Both the position numbers and the translations under genes were made by a program. From contig JAFTVE010000012.1 in the NCBI GenBank assembly GCA_017465905.1, forward strand, positions 1-64,000: 64,000 bases of DNA. Reading direction: 5' to 3'. Under the pieces are notes generated by a model. It did no database searches, had not been told where the DNA came from, and was given only the letters and a program-made list of their open reading frames with translations. Source of the stretch: Bacteroidaceae bacterium (GTDB lineage: Bacteria > Bacteroidota > Bacteroidia > Bacteroidales > Bacteroidaceae). Below, one piece after another: positions 63,701 through 64,000 of the stretch. Every line of letters starts with the position of its first letter. Position 1 is the first letter of the stretch.

Positions 63701-63784
63701 GTTACTATTGCCTACAGTGTAGGTCTCTTGTGCCTGCATGGTCAGCGTCATGCATATCAAAGGTAATATGACGTACTTCTTCAT
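60740..63784 (-). CDS. Large TPR-repeat exported protein
   Basis: This 1014-residue protein has a signal peptide (MKKYVILPLICMTLTMQAQ) and then almost entirely tetratricopeptide repeats, recognisable from the recurring pattern A(x)xxYQxAIxxxP or A(x)YEKAI. It has no other domain that I recognise. TPR repeats usually bind partner proteins; here the barrel encoded 20 bases downstream is the obvious candidate. The frame is open to 63844, but a -7 box at 63823-63830 lies inside that extension, so 63784 is the start. Confidence 0.88.
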   Translation of the reverse strand: MKKYVILPLICMTLTMQAQETYTVGNSNTLTDVPELQLQQARSFLDEHNYEMAAKLLREVQSGNCSSIQQRETAAMLAIIAYYQDAASAASIITKYINEYPDTPELNRMKALILLSHYAQEDYAAVIQDMGKIDPDMLNDKERDDVVLAYALSMIQEERYEEASAQLGILSLISDRYDTEAMFYTAYTDFIGKRYDKAEEGFNQTKDAQAFHRPSRYYLAEIALATKEYSEAEASAEAYLEEYKQDEYTLDMKRIQGEALYAQQRYLKAAIVLEEYLAAADSPKRETLYQLGMAHFNTKEHLRAPEIFAMVSEGDDAITQNAQLHAGLSYLSLDDKNKARLCFEQAASMTADPQVRERAMYNYTVCVHETAYSGFGESVKVLERFLNEFPSSVYADRVNSYLVETYMHTKNHDAALQSIAKIQHPSSTILEAKQKLLYKAGTEAFANGNMGVAITRFNESLRVGDYDRQTRADALFWRGEANYRGGNIKQATKDYTQYLNLTTERNGRTYALALYGLGYAQFAQKNYQEAFKRFGQLLQSSAATKGIIEKTTLADAQMRIGDCYYQSRQYSAAETAYEKAINMEPSVADYAVYQKGFAQGLSGRYTDKIGTLTFLIENYPQSDYLDDALYEKGRAYVQLDKGEQAIQVFEQLTTRFPHSQYAPKAGNEIALIYYQNNQIRQAINAYKAVITNYPGSEQANVAMRDLKTLYVEENMVDSYVEFASQAQGMVKVDVNEHDSLTYKAAELAYTRGNDKQATDGFTKYLNQFPNGAYVIDTRYYLGCIHYKQNDYDDARQHLQFVAGQRNSKYCEEATRMVADMAYNHKDYTLAMTSYGSLIDITDNPSTKLHAQIHRLRSARALGNQDVIMKETGAVLANSMLAPETSNELRYYRAKVYLDKKRNDAAIEDLKQLSGDTRNVYGAEAKYLLAQLYYNTGNYDKAEQEILDYINVSTPHSYWLARSFVLLSDVYVKKEKNIEAKQYLLSLKQSYHADDDIASMVETRLKALEQPQTQQ

Positions 63785-63822
63785 TTTTGTGGTGTTGTAT
63801 TCATATATCATTATAATAGATG

Positions 63823-63830
63823 CAAAAATA
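63823..63830 (-). promoter_or_regulatory. -7 box of the TPR operon
   Basis: The minus strand reads TATTTTTG. It excludes the longer start at 63844. Confidence 0.6.
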
Positions 63831-63872
63831 CATCTTTTTTTCAATCGGTGGGGTATATTCAGCGTTTTTTGT

Positions 63873-63880
63873 TACTTTTG
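63873..63880 (+). promoter_or_regulatory. -7 box of the partial gene at the window end
   Basis: TACTTTTG matches the -7 consensus and lies 21 bases before the ATG at 63902. Confidence 0.6.
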
Positions 63881-63901
63881 CCACCAAAGAGCGAAAGAAC
63901 G

Positions 63902-64000
63902 ATGGTGAACAACTGGATACGAAGGAAACGCAATTCTCTTGGATTTGGGGTGCAGAGTCCTAATGACTTCTATTTCGTGCAGAATGTTCTGCGTGAGAAG
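63902..64000 (+). CDS. Partial gene, possible class I SAM-dependent methyltransferase
   Basis: Only 33 codons are visible, starting MVNNWIRRKRNSLGFGVQSP. The GFGVQSPxxFYFV pattern resembles the N-terminus of a Bacteroidetes class I methyltransferase family (GxGVHSPFxF). The catalytic domain lies beyond the window, so the call is tentative. Confidence 0.4.
   Translation, partial: MVNNWIRRKRNSLGFGVQSPNDFYFVQNVLREK

Overview
The window is bacterial chromosome, almost certainly from the order Bacteroidales (Bacteroidaceae or Prevotellaceae type). The evidence is the promoter style: many genes are preceded by a TAnnTTTG -7 box, sometimes with TTTG 20 bases upstream, and Shine-Dalgarno sequences are largely absent. 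Family content agrees: DUF4861, DUF3098, DUF2807, smalltalk protein, a K-variant YbeY, and the ftsX-DUF3098-uppP-truB-queA-folK gene order. Nothing in the sequence fixes the species.

Layout. 0-6.3 kb (minus): a 22-bp repeat array, ruvB, and a pectin/uronate block (DUF4861 lipoprotein, kduD, a four-helix-bundle protein, kduI), then a U32 peptidase. 6.5-12.4 kb: SulP transporter, GNAT-like protein, THUMP-like methyltransferase, pgeF, B3/B4 protein. 12.5-15 kb: parE and coaD. 15.0-16.5 kb: a 1.4-kb AT-rich insertion carrying a CPBP protease, with ~100-bp inverted repeats inside ~82-bp direct repeats. 16.5-26.5 kb (minus): a type II fatty-acid-synthase-like cluster (acyltransferase, ketosynthase, ACP, two dehydratases, thioesterase, FAD desaturase, ketoreductase, MMPL exporter, LolA-like carrier) resembling aryl polyene/flexirubin pathways, with a divergent AraC regulator. 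27.6-32.3 kb (minus): MFS-HlyD-TolC tripartite efflux operon with a repeated hairpin element in both gene gaps and a structured tolC leader.

32.6-38.7 kb (plus): small helical protein, ECF sigma factor with a probable anti-sigma partner and a secreted protein, a REP-type HUH transposase with an extra C-terminal domain, and an S41 protease. 38.8-42.8 kb (minus): EamA transporter, ybeY, SpmA-SpmB-like membrane protein, dgt. 43.1-47.4 kb (plus): ftsX-DUF3098-uppP-truB-queA-folK. 47.4-52.4 kb: a chorismatase-like Rid-fold protein, a decayed region holding smalltalk and M15-peptidase remnants, gyrB, a truncated integrase and a CAT-anticodon tRNA. 52.6-64 kb: HAD phosphatase, ribF, CPBP protease, DUF2807 protein, aroK, topA, an outer-membrane barrel, a long TPR protein, and the start of a methyltransferase.

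How the parts connect. KduI, KduD and the DUF4861 lipoprotein fit pectin-derived uronate use. The 16.5-26.5 kb cluster could build and export a polyene lipid, and the chorismatase-like protein at 47.4 kb could supply an aromatic starter; this link is inference. The most unusual items are the nested-repeat CPBP insertion, the two 22-bp-period dyad arrays, a conserved promoter module with an invariant-looking spacer, and the tRNA/integrase/gyrB scar.
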